This document shows positions 17,472 through 25,095 of a stretch of DNA of 37,443 nt, one piece after another. The stretch is from the IMG/VR virus record IMGVR_UViG_3300046820_003380, positions 1 to 37,443 of that record; one strand, 5' to 3'. Source of the DNA: a virus. Positions within the stretch are counted from its first letter, which is position 1; each line of letters starts with the position of its first letter. The notes below the pieces were generated by a model that ran no database searches, had not been told where the DNA came from, and saw only the letters and a program-made list of their open reading frames with translations. A program made the translations under genes and the position numbers.

Positions 17472-17853
17472 TTTCAAATTCTTTATAAAATTCCAAAATT
17501 ATGTCTTTTTCGTACAATTTGTTTTTAACAACTTCTTCAGTATCTCCGAAGTGAAAAACAAGTCTATTGTCAATATCTTTATCTCTTTCCCATCCAAGTG
17601 CAACAACTCTGTCAACACTATCCTTCATTGAAAAAAAATCGGAGTTTTGGATAAGTTCGAGGTCTATCCCCTCCCTGTTCAAAACTCCTACCTTTTTTAT
17701 ATATTCTGTATCGGGTGGTGTTGGATTTCCGTTTGCCGGTTCAGTGTCCCAATCGTCTCCCCATACTTCTAAACTACTTGAGAATACAAATTCATAAATT
17801 TTATTCCCTTTGTAATTTGCTCCTAATCCATTTACAAAAACTAAATAATTCAT
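17434..17853 (-). CDS. Unknown small protein in the structural run
   Basis: 139 residues, not recognised. The first 30 residues look like beta strands (MNYLVFVNGLGANYKGNKIY, then EFVFSS) and contain a repeated aromatic pattern. The middle has a Pro-rich turn (NGNPTPPDTEYI), then a predicted alpha/beta part with VDRVVALGWERDKDIDNRL and an acidic/basic C-terminal helix. No Cys, membrane segment or signal peptide. The ATG overlaps the upstream stop codon (ATGA), so it is translationally coupled to the gene at 17850-19076. The compact fold suggests a structural or assembly protein, which cannot be proven here. Confidence 0.6.
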   Translation of the reverse strand: MNYLVFVNGLGANYKGNKIYEFVFSSSLEVWGDDWDTEPANGNPTPPDTEYIKKVGVLNREGIDLELIQNSDFFSMKDSVDRVVALGWERDKDIDNRLVFHFGDTEEVVKNKLYEKDIILEFYKEFENGTKEKKSSRTA

Positions 17854-19076
17854 AATAAATCACCATTTGGTGATACTTTCAATTGTTTGTTATTGTGTTC
17901 AAAAATCAAATTCCCTTTATTCGTCTTTCCAACAAATTTAATTTCAGGAAAACTATCAATTACACTTTCGGCAACTACTTGTTGTTTTCTTGTTTTTGAA
18001 AGTTTTTTGATTTTTACTTTATCTACTTGGGATTTTTGTTCCAAAAATAATTTTTTTCTTGCTTCTTTCTCTTTAGCAAATTTACGCTCACTTTCCGAGA
18101 TTACAAAATATTTTGATAAAATGTTATCAACACTTGATTCTGAGAATATCTTTGAAACTAATTTTGAAGTTAATTCGGCTTCTCCCATTTCTTCTTTTGG
18201 GGGCTCTTCATCTGACGACATTTCTTCTCCTCCCATATCACCCATGTCTTCCATATCCATTGGTTCCTCTTCACTTTCAATTCCTGAAGGTTCCATTCCA
18301 TAGTCAGCTTCTTCTTCACCTTCTAATTTTGAGATAATATCTTCTTTATCTTCATCTTCCAAATTGTCAGCAAGTGCCGATAAAACTGAATTAACAACAT
18401 ATTTTGCATCTTTTGATGTAATTTCTTCGTCTTTCTCTTGGAAATCTCTGATTTTTTGAGCTAGTTTTCCTGTTAACTTTTGGATGATTTTGAAACTAAC
18501 ATCTTCATCAGGAGCCTCAGGACCCATATCTTCCATTCCTGAATCCATCATATCATCTGACGGCATTTCACCTTCTGGTTCCTCTGGCATATTCATGTCC
18601 ATATCGTCAGCTGGTGGTGCCGGTGACTCTTCAGGTGATGGTGGAGGTAATTCAGCGGCTGGCTCTTCCATAGGGGCTTCCTCAGTCGGAGCGGGATTTG
18701 GATTTTTCAAGAAATATTTCTTGTCTTCAGTGAATAAAGAAATACCTTCATTAATATTATGAACTCTGTTCAATTCCTTAGCAATTAAATTTAGTTTTTT
18801 AAGAGCCTCGGCATATGAATTATAGTAAGTTCTATTTTTCATAGGTTCAATGTAATCCAAAGTAGACTCATTCAAACCTTTTTTAATTATGTATCCTTGT
18901 TTTTCTCTAGAAATGAAATAAACATTTCCATCTACAAGTTTAGTGTTGTATTCAACACGAGTATCTTCATTTATAGGAGTAGGAATAACCTCCTTATACT
19001 TAGCAATTTGAAGCATTCTGTTCAACTGCTCTTGACCTTTTAATTTCTCACTTCCTATTGGTTTTAATTTACTCAT
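17850..19076 (-). CDS. Unknown acidic protein, possible head core or assembly protein
   Basis: 408 residues. Residues 1-125 look ordered (GYIIKKGLNESTLDYIEPMK, YYNSYAEALKKLNLIAKEL). About 130-190 is a Pro/Glu/Met/Asp-rich low-complexity tract. 190-240 is helical, about 245-300 is again Met/Asp/Glu-rich, and the C-terminal 100 residues are basic, ending in a beta-like segment (IKFVGKTNKGNLIFEHNNKQ). The alternating acidic composition recalls the scaffold protein at 1809-3281. LFTE and INE motifs near 110-120 could be processing sites. It is the first gene of the run 19076-15305. No family recognised. Confidence 0.6.
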   Translation of the reverse strand: MSKLKPIGSEKLKGQEQLNRMLQIAKYKEVIPTPINEDTRVEYNTKLVDGNVYFISREKQGYIIKKGLNESTLDYIEPMKNRTYYNSYAEALKKLNLIAKELNRVHNINEGISLFTEDKKYFLKNPNPAPTEEAPMEEPAAELPPPSPEESPAPPADDMDMNMPEEPEGEMPSDDMMDSGMEDMGPEAPDEDVSFKIIQKLTGKLAQKIRDFQEKDEEITSKDAKYVVNSVLSALADNLEDEDKEDIISKLEGEEEADYGMEPSGIESEEEPMDMEDMGDMGGEEMSSDEEPPKEEMGEAELTSKLVSKIFSESSVDNILSKYFVISESERKFAKEKEARKKLFLEQKSQVDKVKIKKLSKTRKQQVVAESVIDSFPEIKFVGKTNKGNLIFEHNNKQLKVSPNGDLL

Positions 19077-19089
19077 CTTAAATTTTTTG

Positions 19090-19275
19090 TTAGTTATTTA
19101 CTCCATTAAACCCGCCAAGGGTAATTGCGTTTAATTGGACAATAGTATCCGCAGAATTAGAAATACTGCTGTAGACAGGATGTGGTTGTATCGTTGAGGT
19201 ACAAGCCGCACAATTTGTAACACCTGTATAATTAATCAATACATAAGTATAAGTTCCTGAAGATAGTACTGCCAT
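19090..19275 (-). CDS. Small unknown protein, possibly virion-associated
   Basis: 61 residues, Ser/Thr/Asn-rich with few charges (VLSSGTYTYVLINYTGVTNC, then AACTSTI, ending LGGFNGVNN). The composition is that of beta-rich phage surface or fibre proteins, and the two Cys in CAAC could bind metal or form a bond. It has its own TATTTATATA motif at 19297-19288, 12 nt before the ATG, supporting late expression. Function unknown. Confidence 0.55.
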   Translation of the reverse strand: MAVLSSGTYTYVLINYTGVTNCAACTSTIQPHPVYSSISNSADTIVQLNAITLGGFNGVNN

Positions 19276-19287
19276 GGCGATTTTTTC

Positions 19288-19297
19288 TATATAAATA
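19288..19297 (-). promoter_or_regulatory. Putative late promoter motif before the gene starting at 19275
   Basis: Minus strand TATTTATATA, 12 nt before the ATG. Confidence 0.45.
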
Positions 19298-19331
19298 TAG
19301 CAGTAAAATTGTTTTTTTAATAAAAGAATAA

Positions 19332-20057
19332 TTATTCGTCTAAAGAAAGTCCTTTGTCTGTGAGAGATTTTTCAAATTCAAATAACTTATCTAAATATCC
19401 ATTCCTTCTGAGATACTTAAAAGTTAAATTTTCATAGGAATATTCCCCTCCTGACTTCAAACCACTACTTCTAAATTTTTTAATCTTTTCTTTTAAATTT
19501 TTCACATATTCTTTAGCTTCTTCCACACTCTCACCTTTTGAGTTATTAATTACAGTATCAATTTTACCCATCCACTGTTCAATTTTTGATTTCAAAATGG
19601 ATGTATCTATTTTTTCATTTTCTTTTCTTGGTTTGTCAATCCATTCATCATTTAATACTGAATATACTCCTGTAGAAAAGTGAGCTTCCGATTCATTTTG
19701 AACATAAAGTTCAACATCATAACCAAAAATTTTAATATTGTAATCTGAATTAAAAATTGTTTTCTTAACTTTGAATAATTCTTGATAAAGTTCAAGTAGG
19801 TCTTCACTGAACTGAGAAAAGTCACAAACAATGTGAAGGTCAATATCTGAATATTCGCTCCAATTATAGTTGGCAAGAGAGCCAGTGAATATCACATCTT
19901 CTACCACGATTGGAACTGAAATGAAATCGATGAATTCAGCCGCGATTTCAAGTAGTTTATCCCTAACTTCAGGATTTAACTTATCCTCAGTCTCCCAAAC
20001 CTCAGAATTTAATGAGTTTTTAGAAAAAAAACTTTTTATAATATTATTGTTCTCCAC
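19332..20057 (-). CDS. Nucleotidyltransferase-fold protein (Pol beta-like)
   Basis: 241 residues. The motif GSLANYNWSEYSDIDLHIVC (59-78) is the GS...(S)DxDL signature of the polymerase-beta nucleotidyltransferase superfamily, giving the two metal-binding Asp residues D71 and D73. A third acidic residue is probably in the strand around KIFGYDVELYVQ. The C-terminal half is helical and Lys-rich, with LTFKYLRRNGYLDKLFEFEK. The substrate is unknown: RNA, protein nucleotidylation or a small molecule are all possible. It starts with GTG at 20057, with a TATTTATTAT motif just upstream (20068-20059). Confidence 0.8.
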   Translation of the reverse strand: MENNNIIKSFFSKNSLNSEVWETEDKLNPEVRDKLLEIAAEFIDFISVPIVVEDVIFTGSLANYNWSEYSDIDLHIVCDFSQFSEDLLELYQELFKVKKTIFNSDYNIKIFGYDVELYVQNESEAHFSTGVYSVLNDEWIDKPRKENEKIDTSILKSKIEQWMGKIDTVINNSKGESVEEAKEYVKNLKEKIKKFRSSGLKSGGEYSYENLTFKYLRRNGYLDKLFEFEKSLTDKGLSLDE

Positions 20058-20068
20058 AATAATAAATA

Positions 20069-20311
20069 TTACAACTTTTTGTATTTGAATTTTTTGGCAA
20101 TTTCAGAGTTAAAAAACTTTCCTTGTGACTCTGACATTCTAAATCCAGTATATAGTTGGTGCGGAACATCCTCATATTCATATTTTGCTCCGTTTTTAAA
20201 TTCCACAATCAATTTTTTATTTGATGTATCATATTCTGTTTCCACGATATTGGTGGATTCAATTTTATTGATAATTTTTGTACCTGATATTGTTTCGCTT
20301 ACTATTCCCAT
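20069..20311 (-). CDS. KTSC-domain protein
   Basis: 80 residues. The core follows the KTSC pattern: ESTNIVETEYDTSNKKLIVE, then FKNGAKYEYEDVPHQLYTGF, then SESQGKFFNSEIAKKFKY. KTSC domains are small and found alone or fused in many bacteria and phages; a link to RNA or lysyl-tRNA biology has been suggested from domain context but is not established. It is separated from the nucleotidyltransferase gene by 11 nt and probably co-transcribed with it. A divergent 85-bp gap separates it from the clp gene. Confidence 0.8.
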   Translation of the reverse strand: MGIVSETISGTKIINKIESTNIVETEYDTSNKKLIVEFKNGAKYEYEDVPHQLYTGFRMSESQGKFFNSEIAKKFKYKKL

Positions 20312-20350
20312 GATTAAAATGTATTAAAAAACTTTTATCTGTCAATATTA

Positions 20351-20381
20351 TTGAATTAATCTAACTTTTCATTTAGATTTT
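20351..20381 (+). promoter_or_regulatory. Host-type promoter for the clp gene
   Basis: TTG at 20351-20353, 20-bp spacer, TAGATTTT at 20374-20381, close to the Bacteroidetes consensus TTG-N20-TAnnTTTG (last base T instead of G). It predicts a short leader before the ATG at 20397. Confidence 0.6.
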
Positions 20382-20396
20382 AAAAAAATATAAGAT

Positions 20397-22445
20397 ATGA
20401 CAGATTCAGCGGACGAAGGAAAAAAACCAAGACCACAAAAAGGAAGCGATAGTGCTACTCCGGTATTGGATAATTTCTCAAGAGATTTAATACAACTGGC
20501 AGAGGAGAATAAATTGGACCCAGTTGTCGGAAGAGAGCAAGAAATTGTAAGAATTGCCCAAATTCTATCAAGAAGAAAGAAAAATAACCCAATTATTATT
20601 GGTGAACCAGGTTGCGGAAAGACTGCAATAGTAGAAGGTCTTGCAATGAAGATATTACAAGGGGATTGCCCAAGGAATTTGCTCGATAAGAGAATTTTAT
20701 CACTCGATTTAAACTCAATTGTTGCTGGAACAAAATACAGAGGTCAATTTGAAGAAAGATTGAAGGTTATTATCGAAGAAATCCAAGTAAATCCAAATGT
20801 AATCTTGTTTATTGATGAAATTCACACTTTGGTTGGAGCGGGAAATGCTTCGGGGTCACTAGATGCATCAAATATCCTAAAACCAGCTCTTTCAAGAGGT
20901 GAAATTCAATGTATTGGAGCAACAACCCTTGATGAATTCAAAAAGAACATCGAAAAAGACGGAGCACTTGACAGAAGATTCCAAAAAGTGATTGTATCAC
21001 CCTCAACAAAGGAAGAAACATTTGAAATCCTCCAAAATGTTAAGGAAAAGTACGAGGCGCACCATAAAGTTAATTACACAGATGAAATTTTGCAGATTTG
21101 TGTGGAACTTGCCGATAGATACATCACAGACAGAGAGTTTCCTGACAAAGCTTTTGACATTATGGATGAAGTCGGAGCAAGAAGTCAAGTTGATGTAAAA
21201 AATCCTGAGGTAATTGAGGAACTAAAGAAAGAGTCTCAAAAAATTCGAGAAGAAAAACTCCAAGTTGTTAAAAGACAGAATTATGAGATGGCCGCCCAAC
21301 TCAGGGACAGAGAAAAAAAGATTCTATCCCAACTTGAGTCAGAAAAACAGAAATTTGAGACTGACCTTCAAACAAAGAGAAAGGATATTTCTCCTGAGCT
21401 CGTTTATGAGGTTGTATCAATTATGACAAAAATCCCTGTAACCAAACTTTCAATTGATGATACTCAGAATCTATTGAATTTGGAGGAAACTTTGTCAAAA
21501 TCGGTTATTGGTCAAGCTGAGGCAATTAATATTATTGCAAAATCTATCAGAAGAAATCGTCTTGGAATCAAGGACCCAAACAAACCAATTGGTTCATTCA
21601 TATTCCTTGGTTCAACAGGTGTTGGTAAGACATTACTTGCAAAGGAACTTGCAAAACAAATCTTCGGAAGTGAAGAAAACCTTATCAGAGTGGATATGAG
21701 CGAGTTTCAAGAGAAACACACCGCATCAAGACTCATTGGCTCCCCTCCTGGTTATGTTGGATATGAGGAAGGTGGTCAATTAACAGAACAAGTCAAGACA
21801 AAACCATATTCAGTAGTACTTTTCGATGAGGTCGAAAAGGCTCATAAGGATATTTTCTCATCACTACTTCAACTTTTGGATGAAGGTTATATGACGGACA
21901 GCTTTGGAAGAAAGGTTAATTTCAAAAACTGCCTAATCATTATGACCTCAAACATCGGGGTGAAGAAAATGCAAGATTTTGGCGCTGGAATTGGATTTGG
22001 AAAATCAAGCAATGTTTATGCTGACCAAGAATTGAAGAAACAAATGTTGAATAAGGAATTGAAAAACTATTTCGCTCCTGAGTTCATCAATCGACTCGAT
22101 GAAATAATTGTCTTCAATACCTTGAAGGATGAAGATGTTAAAAAAATCGTTTTGGTTGAGGTTGCAAAACTTCAGAAGAGACTTGGAAAACTTGGATATA
22201 CAATCAGTCTTGACGATTCAGTTATTGATTACATTACAAAAGTTGGATTTGACGAGGTATACGGGGCAAGACCGCTCAAAAGAGCAATTCAAGAAAAAAT
22301 TGAGGATTTTGTATCTGATGAAGTACTCAGAGGTAATATAAAATCAGGAAAAAATTACACAATCAAAATAGAGGAAGAGAAGGTTATTTTGGAAGAAGAA
22401 GTAACCGAAAAGAAAACAAAGGGGAGAAAGAAAAAAGGGGAGTAA
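20397..22445 (+). CDS. clpC-like: ClpC-like AAA+ unfoldase lacking the N-domain
   Basis: Hexameric two-ring ATPase that unfolds proteins and can feed them to ClpP. 682 residues, against about 840 in bacterial ClpC. The first 25 residues are a disordered basic tail in place of the Clp-N domain. D1 has Walker A GEPGCGKT (69-76) and Walker B ILFIDE (136-141). The middle region contains a UVR-like helix (NYEMAAQLRDREKKI, about 291-305), which marks ClpC rather than ClpB. D2 has Walker A GSTGVGKT (from about 404) and VVLFDEVEKAH. The loop AGIGFGKSS contains IGF at 532-534, the ClpP-docking tripeptide. The gene ends in a Lys-rich tail and a terminator. Phage-encoded adaptor-independent delivery to host ClpP is inferred. 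It lies upstream of the metallopeptidase and tmRNA genes. Confidence 0.93.
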   Translation: MTDSADEGKKPRPQKGSDSATPVLDNFSRDLIQLAEENKLDPVVGREQEIVRIAQILSRRKKNNPIIIGEPGCGKTAIVEGLAMKILQGDCPRNLLDKRILSLDLNSIVAGTKYRGQFEERLKVIIEEIQVNPNVILFIDEIHTLVGAGNASGSLDASNILKPALSRGEIQCIGATTLDEFKKNIEKDGALDRRFQKVIVSPSTKEETFEILQNVKEKYEAHHKVNYTDEILQICVELADRYITDREFPDKAFDIMDEVGARSQVDVKNPEVIEELKKESQKIREEKLQVVKRQNYEMAAQLRDREKKILSQLESEKQKFETDLQTKRKDISPELVYEVVSIMTKIPVTKLSIDDTQNLLNLEETLSKSVIGQAEAINIIAKSIRRNRLGIKDPNKPIGSFIFLGSTGVGKTLLAKELAKQIFGSEENLIRVDMSEFQEKHTASRLIGSPPGYVGYEEGGQLTEQVKTKPYSVVLFDEVEKAHKDIFSSLLQLLDEGYMTDSFGRKVNFKNCLIIMTSNIGVKKMQDFGAGIGFGKSSNVYADQELKKQMLNKELKNYFAPEFINRLDEIIVFNTLKDEDVKKIVLVEVAKLQKRLGKLGYTISLDDSVIDYITKVGFDEVYGARPLKRAIQEKIEDFVSDEVLRGNIKSGKNYTIKIEEEKVILEEEVTEKKTKGRKKKGE

Positions 22446-22459
22446 ATCCCCTTTTTTTT
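22431..22459 (+). terminator. Terminator of the clp gene
   Basis: AAAAAGGGGA, loop GTAAA, TCCCCTTTTT, followed by a T run. The stop codon lies in the loop. It is nearly symmetrical and also serves the convergent peptidase gene ending at 22458. Confidence 0.85.
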
Positions 22460-23270
22460 ATATGTTAACCTTTGACGGATGGTCAAAGAAGTATTTTTCT
22501 CTTCCAAGTGATTTGATTAGTTCTTCACCTGAACGAATTCCAGCCTCAACTTCTTCAATACAAACGTATTCATTCTTTGTGTGATAGTTATGGTATCCAA
22601 TTGAGAAGTTAATACAAGAAAAATTGTATTTCTTTTTCAAAGCATATACATCGGTATAGGGATGGACCATATACTGAGGTGTTCCAAGCATATGTTCGGT
22701 CAATACTTTATCAGTTTTTTCAAAAAACTCAGATTCCTTATCATATAGTTTAACACCAAAACAATACTGTGTCACCATATAGTCACCAGGGGCATCAAAC
22801 TCAATTACATATCCAACATTTTCAAAGAACTCATCGTCAGAATTTTTTGACCCGATACAACCAACTTCCTCAGATACAAAAAATGCGGCTTTAATTACAT
22901 CAAACTTATCAAGAAGTTCAAGACAAGCAAAAACTCCGCATTTATCGTCACCACCAATTCCTGTTGGTTCATCAAAATCATTATATGCCTTTAAACATAG
23001 TGAATCTTGCCCTTTTGAATTTGGAAGGGTTTCCTCAACTACGTTAATCGTGTCAAGTTTATGTACAGTATCAGTGTGAGATACAACACAAGGGAAATAT
23101 TCACCTGGCAAAACTTCTCCTTTTGTTACATATACATTTCCGTACTTATCCACCTCATACGAGTATCCTTTGTTAATTAAATGATTTTCCAAAAAATCAA
23201 TCATTTTATCTTCCTCAAAAGTATGGGTTGGGACAGAAAGGAGCTGTTTAAAAAAATCAAGGTTTTTCAT
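22458..23270 (-). CDS. M20/M42-type zinc metallopeptidase (peptidase T-like)
   Basis: 270 residues, shorter than bacterial peptidase T (about 410). Probable zinc ligands and catalytic residues are all present: HTD at 65-67, GGDDKCG (107-112) for the bridging Asp, SEEVGCIGS with the catalytic EE at 134-135, FDAPGD with D159, and GYHNYHTKNEY with the C-terminal His at 227 or 230. The insertion that forms the dimerisation (lid) domain is reduced. The family trims di- and tripeptides or aminoacyl peptides. With the unfoldase gene adjacent and convergent, it could recycle peptides released by Clp proteolysis; this is inference. No signal peptide, so cytoplasmic. Confidence 0.88.
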   Translation of the reverse strand: MKNLDFFKQLLSVPTHTFEEDKMIDFLENHLINKGYSYEVDKYGNVYVTKGEVLPGEYFPCVVSHTDTVHKLDTINVVEETLPNSKGQDSLCLKAYNDFDEPTGIGGDDKCGVFACLELLDKFDVIKAAFFVSEEVGCIGSKNSDDEFFENVGYVIEFDAPGDYMVTQYCFGVKLYDKESEFFEKTDKVLTEHMLGTPQYMVHPYTDVYALKKKYNFSCINFSIGYHNYHTKNEYVCIEEVEAGIRSGEELIKSLGREKYFFDHPSKVNI

Positions 23271-23300
23271 TAATTGTTAAAAAATATATTACAAAGATAA

Positions 23301-24368
23301 TCAAAAAAGCTCAGGGTGGAACAAAAAATTCATTAATTCTTCATAATCCATCCAATTAACAGGGTTTTTACCGTAATCATTTACCAATTCTACCTTAACT
23401 TTACCTTGACTTATATCTCTGAAGATAAATTGATTATTTGATTTTTTACCAAAAGTTTTTTGGGTTGGGAATGAGTATCTTTTATCAAATCTATATCCAT
23501 AACTTGCTAATTTATCAAAAATTTTACCGTTCATCTTAACTTCTTCATTATCAAAATCTTCTTCTAAATTATCTTTAAGTCTTTCTAAGATTCTATTAAC
23601 ATTTCTGTTAAATCCTACAGAATCAAAGTTTCTATCTTCAAAATAATTATGGTAGTCTTCCCCTAAATCTTCATCAATTCCTAAATCATATTTAACAACT
23701 AGTTGTTTTAGCATTTCTAAAACAGTACTATCCTCACTTACCCCAGAATCATTCCAAACTTTTAATAAATTATTGACAGTTGTATAATATTTTTCTCGAC
23801 AAGTCTTTTCAATGATGTTAAAATTTTTAAAAGGATTACAAATTTTATTTTTTATATATTCTCTTAAACCTTCAATAAGGGCATTATCATATTCTGAAGT
23901 GTAATCATATGCAATTTCAGAAGCTTGATTATTAAAAAAAGATTGAAAATACGAGCCAGCGTCTCTTGCGTCATCATAACTATTAAAATCCACATTGGAT
24001 AATGAAGGTCTTGATAGTTTAAATATTTCTTTAATTAAATTCTTATTTTCTTCATCAAAATAGCTAAACATGTATCCCTCCTCCCAAGCATAATCACCTT
24101 CGTAACTTTCATCTAAAAAAACATTACCATATCTACGGCCATGAAAGGCAATACTTATATAAAAATTATTATTACTGTAATCATTATCTTGTTCACTAAA
24201 AATTGAAATAAATTCTTCTTCGGTGAAAAAAAATTCAACTATTGATTTACCTCTGTTTCTATTTGAAACTGTTGCAATTTTCAAAATTCCGTCAGGGTCC
24301 TCATTTTTTACCCACATCGGGTCATTCTCATTATCCCTAAAATCAATAAGTGCTTTATATACTGACAT
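23301..24368 (-). CDS. Unknown acidic protein
   Basis: 355 residues, not recognised. Rich in Asp/Glu/Asn/Phe/Tyr. The N-terminal 100 residues are beta-rich (KIATVSNRNRGKSIVEFFFT, then NNFYISIAFHGRRYGNVFLD). The middle is helical (ALIEGLREYIKNKICNPFKN), and the C-terminus again contains strands with SFPTQKTFGKKSNNQF and ends NWMDYEELMNFLFHPELF. No signal peptide or membrane segment, and only two Cys. TATTTATTAA lies at 24390-24381, upstream of the ATG. It stands between the metallopeptidase and the tmRNA, reading away from the latter. Confidence 0.6.
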   Translation of the reverse strand: MSVYKALIDFRDNENDPMWVKNEDPDGILKIATVSNRNRGKSIVEFFFTEEEFISIFSEQDNDYSNNNFYISIAFHGRRYGNVFLDESYEGDYAWEEGYMFSYFDEENKNLIKEIFKLSRPSLSNVDFNSYDDARDAGSYFQSFFNNQASEIAYDYTSEYDNALIEGLREYIKNKICNPFKNFNIIEKTCREKYYTTVNNLLKVWNDSGVSEDSTVLEMLKQLVVKYDLGIDEDLGEDYHNYFEDRNFDSVGFNRNVNRILERLKDNLEEDFDNEEVKMNGKIFDKLASYGYRFDKRYSFPTQKTFGKKSNNQFIFRDISQGKVKVELVNDYGKNPVNWMDYEELMNFLFHPELF

Positions 24369-24391
24369 TAAAAACTTTTTTTAATAAATAC

Positions 24392-24422
24392 TTGGATTAT
24401 TAATAAACTATTTATATCTTTG
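24392..24422 (+). promoter_or_regulatory. Consensus Bacteroidetes promoter for the tmRNA
   Basis: TTG at 24392-24394, exactly 20 bp, then TATCTTTG at 24415-24422, a perfect match to the TTG-N20-TAnnTTTG form. It predicts a start about 15 nt before the mature tmRNA 5' end, leaving a short leader for RNase P to remove. Confidence 0.8.
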
Positions 24423-24538
24423 TAGCACGTTATTTGAAATATGGGGGTGTTCTTTGGAATTGATTGGCATAACTTGTTAATCGGGGCACGCAGTGAGATG
24501 TTTCCTATCACTTTAATCTATGGTCACAAAAGTTAAAT

Positions 24539-24604
24539 GGCAATACAATTGCAAAACTTCAGACACTCGGTTTCATCCGCACTGAAGAAGTATCAGTAGC
24601 CTAA
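24539..24604 (+). CDS. tmRNA-encoded proteolysis tag
   Basis: Reading frame inside the tmRNA. From GGC at 24539 the tag is 21 residues, starting GNTIAKLQTL and ending TEEVSVA before TAA at 24602-24604. Bacteroidetes tags, as recalled, begin with Gly (GENNYALAA type), which supports GGC as the resume codon. The alternative is GCA at 24551, giving 17 residues. The tag is about twice the usual length and ends VSVA instead of ALAA. The stop codon lies in a helix 5-like hairpin (GTAGCC with GGCCTAC). The exact resume codon is not certain. Confidence 0.65.
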   Translation, partial: GNTIAKLQTLGFIRTEEVSVA

Positions 24605-24810
24605 TCTAGGATTGGCCTACAAAACGGGTCGGTAAGCATATAACCTTGGAACAGAAGCTCGTACTGTGGTGTGGTTTCTACCCGAAAAGAAACAAACCCT
24701 TGTTTGTCCGTTACGGAAGGGTAATCTAAACGGAATATTTTGGAATGGTGAGAACCATCATTAACCTAAGCGTGTAGTCCTTATTAATCCGTATGAGCAA
24801 GACCTGGGTT

Positions 24811-25034
24811 TAATTTCGGACCCATACTGCAGGAATGTAGTATTAAAAATTGGAAGAATTCAGTGAACTCTTAACAGGTAATGCTGATGACAACACTGAG
24901 CCGAGCCTCGTAGGAAGAGGAAGGTGCAGAGACTAGTGGGGGTTAGACGCTTCTAACGTAATACCACATAAGAATCCGACACCCAAAAAGGGTGATGATA
25001 TAGTCCACATTTCAAGGAAACTTGAGAAGACTGG
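24811..25034 (+). ncRNA. Group I self-splicing intron in the tmRNA T-loop
   Basis: 224 nt with no protein-coding frame of note. P1: exon TGGGTT (24805-24810) pairs with GACCCA (24819-24824), ending in the U-G wobble that marks a group I 5' splice site. P10: TCG (24816-24818) with 3' exon CGA (25035-25037). P2: TACTGCA-GGAA-TGTAGTA (24825-24842). P6: CCTC/GAGG (24906-24920). R-like segment TGCAGAGACTA (24925-24935) and S-like segment GATATAGTCC (24997-25006) form P7 (GACTA with TAGTC). P8: GTTAG/CTAAC (24942-24957). P9: TTCAAG-GAAA-CTTGAG (25011-25026). The last base is G (25034), as required. P3, P4 and P5 were not fully traced and no subgroup is claimed. Confidence 0.9.
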
Positions 25035-25060
25035 CGACTCCCAGCACCTCCACCAAAAAG

Positions 25061-25095
25061 TTAAAGTGGTCGAATTAGGCCACTTTAATTTTTTT
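25061..25095 (+). terminator. Terminator after the tmRNA
   Basis: TTAAAGTGG (25061-25069), 10-nt loop, CCACTTTAA (25080-25088), then seven T. It begins 5 nt after the tmRNA CCA and overlaps the last codons of the convergent gene ending at 25075, which it may also terminate. Confidence 0.85.

Larger units (their letters stand above)
24443..25055 (+). ncRNA. ssrA: tmRNA gene, split by a group I intron
   Basis: Rescues stalled ribosomes by acting as alanyl-tRNA and mRNA. Acceptor stem: GGGGGTG (24443-24449) with CACCTCC (25045-25051, one G-U), then A and an encoded CCA. A helix 2 segment pairs GCACGC (24486-24491) with GCGTGT (about 24764-24769), and CTTGTT (24473-24478) pairs with AGCAAG (24796-24801). 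The tag frame begins near 24539 and stops at 24602; pseudoknot-like pairs fill about 24610-24760. The gene is 613 nt, but removing 24811-25034 gives 389 nt, the normal size. After splicing the T-arm is CTGGG-TTCGACT-CCCAG, perfect; unspliced it is broken, so the intron must be removed for function. It has its own promoter and terminator. Other stems were traced by eye only. Confidence 0.92.

Noticed and set aside
25031-25055. A degenerate or truncated tmRNA-like 3' end, such as an integration remnant
   Set aside because: The missing half of the T-arm is found at 24804-24810 and the intervening sequence has group I intron elements, so the gene is split, not broken.
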